64,000 nucleotides of DNA, from NCBI GenBank assembly GCA_944470555.2, contig OX104130.1:50997491-51061490 (forward strand), in the 5' to 3' direction. A model generated the notes under the pieces. The model ran no database searches, was not told where the DNA came from, and was given only the letters and a program-made list of their open reading frames with translations. The DNA comes from Heterobilharzia americana. Taxonomy: Eukaryota > Platyhelminthes > Trematoda > Strigeidida > Schistosomatidae. Position numbers and translations under genes: made by a program. Numbering within the stretch: position 1 is the stretch's first letter; each line of letters starts with the position of its first letter. Of this stretch, positions 62,985 to 64,000 are shown one piece after another.

Positions 62985-63105
62985 GACGAGGTTATGGGCG
63001 CATACTGTTTAGTAGTCCCATACTAGGACGAACCAACTAACTGTCAGGTGCTCCCAGATTTTCACTGTTTCTCCAATTAATGTTAATTCTTGATGAATAA
63101 CAAAG
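62985..63105 (+). repeat. Hammerhead SINE (family II), 3' fragment in the intron
   Basis: It follows the family from GGGCGCATACTG through AGTCCCATACTAGGACGAAC to the tail TTGATGAATAACAAAGC. The core reads CTGTTTAG, so CTGANGA is lost, and the GAAAC block has become GAACC. Stem II is intact. Inactive. Confidence 0.75.
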
Positions 63106-63548
63106 CTTTTTTTCAGAAAAATAACAATAATGCTGGTGTAACCTCTCAGTATTAAATTACTACTAAATAACCATATCTCCAATAATGAAATAGATAGTCA
63201 GGTTCTCGTCACCTTCAGATTATGTGCACACGGGTTCTCGAATAATGAAATTTTGATGATAGTTTCATAAGATATTGGCTGGATGAACTGTTCAAATCCG
63301 CCTTCGAAAGGTAGAATGAAGAAGACGACAAATTTGTGGATTGGTAGGTTACTAACTCAAACCTCGATCCTTGAAAGCTTGGCGCTACTCATATCTTGTT
63401 TTAACTTCCTTAATCAACTCATACCGTTAAAATGCTTGAGCAAATCAATTTTATTTCTCAAAGCCTAGTCAGTGAACTTGTAATCTTCACATACAGAATG
63501 TAATCACAGTAGTCGTTTTATTTGCCGATGATTAGCCAGGTTTTATCA

Positions 63549-63947
63549 TAAATATAAAATATGGGAGCTCTGAACAGCTGTTTCTACCTAGTGTGGGGCT
63601 CCCCAGAAGTGCGAAGCCATGACCCTGTGAGGGGTCGAACGTAGAACCCTTAGGCTCCGCAGTGAACACATTGCCATTGAGCCACTGAGTCGAAATGCAG
63701 TGATCCACATATTCCACCTCTATCAACTTACGATATAACGTGGCCTCCATCTAATGCCATCGTTGAGTAACTGTCCTCATGTGTGACTTAGTTGGCCCCA
63801 CCGGTGACAACTTCTCCATAGAACTTCGGGAATCTCGTCTCAAAAGCAGGTCACTAATGAGCAGCACGGTGTTTCAGTTTGGATTTGTGTGGAGATTCAT
63901 TTATTGCCTTCAGGTTGATAGTCATCACAGACTAACATCTGTTGGAG
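63549..63947 (-). mobile_element. Hammerhead SINE (family II), near full-length copy on the minus strand
   Basis: In minus-strand order: tail (63947-63907, TTCTCCAACAGATGTTAGTC then ATCAACCTGAAGG); the upstream body (GAATCTCCACA at about 63893, GTCACCGGTGG at about 63800); an A-box-like TGGCTCAATGG (63682-63672, matches the consensus); a B-box-like GGTTCTACGTTCG region; and the ribozyme region ending at about 63560. The ribozyme reads CTGGGGA (A6 lost) with GAAAC intact and GTT as triplet, so it is inactive. The 3' tail after the ribozyme is missing. A tail block placed upstream of the body repeats the layout seen at 16632-17063. Confidence 0.75.
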
Positions 63948-64000
63948 AAGTCCTATACTACGACGAAATAGCTGTTCAGAACTCTCAGATTTCCAGTGGT
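63948..64000 (+). repeat. Hammerhead SINE (family II), fragment cut by the window edge
   Basis: AGAAGTCCTATACTACGACG followed by AAATAGCTGTTCAGAACTCT matches stem II, GAAA and the cleavage side of the family on the + strand. It is joined head to head to the minus-strand tail that ends at 63947. The core is broken. Confidence 0.65.

Larger units (their letters stand above)
62602..64000 (+). other. Intron following the protocadherin exon
   Basis: It begins with a consensus donor GTAAGT (62602-62607). No acceptor and exon could be recognised before the window ends. The interval carries three hammerhead-SINE fragments (62985-63105, 63549-63947, 63948-64000). The ORF at 63283-63468 has no motif. 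Confidence 0.75.

Overview
The window looks like nuclear DNA of a parasitic flatworm, most likely a blood fluke of the genus Schistosoma. The evidence is AT-rich sequence with (TA)n tracts, degenerate Penelope-like and non-LTR retroelements, and tRNA-derived repeats carrying hammerhead ribozyme motifs in the style of the S. mansoni Sm-alpha repeat. One of these shows the characteristic stem II of that family. The species cannot be fixed from sequence alone.

Only one convincing host gene is present. A protocadherin-like adhesion receptor lies on the + strand near the right end. It has one very large exon (58801-62601) with a signal peptide, seven cadherin repeats, one membrane helix and the start of a cytoplasmic tail. 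The exon ends at a strong splice donor. A single-base frame break near 59761-59771 splits its reading frame, most simply a missing base in a homopolymer run. The rest of the window (62602-64000) is its first recognisable intron and contains three fragments of the hammerhead repeat.

The left 58 kb is intergenic or deep-intronic and built from decayed mobile elements. Penelope-like element (PLE) pieces lie at 1-420, 22940-23335, 24880-25470, 26440-26910, 40700-40885 and 44430-44760. They cover RT, linker and GIY-YIG parts on both strands, and none is complete. A non-LTR retrotransposon with AP-endonuclease and RT occurs in three - strand copies (28830-29178, 36885-39050, 54099-57010), and a different AP-endonuclease fragment lies at 34440-34900. 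Several tRNA-derived repeat families are present.

The main discoveries are: (1) a roughly 400-bp tRNA-derived repeat at 16632-17063 with perfect pol III A and B boxes and a hammerhead ribozyme in which every conserved core base and all three stems are intact, while eight related copies in the window are broken; (2) the same 29-nt tail at both ends of that unit, and a similar layout in the copy at 63549-63947, pointing to a tandem or circular-type unit; (3) a 1,268-bp tract about 99.5% identical between two decayed retroelement copies 17 kb apart, inside flanks that are clearly more diverged; (4) a near-perfect long palindrome at 6994-7183 and two other inverted repeats.
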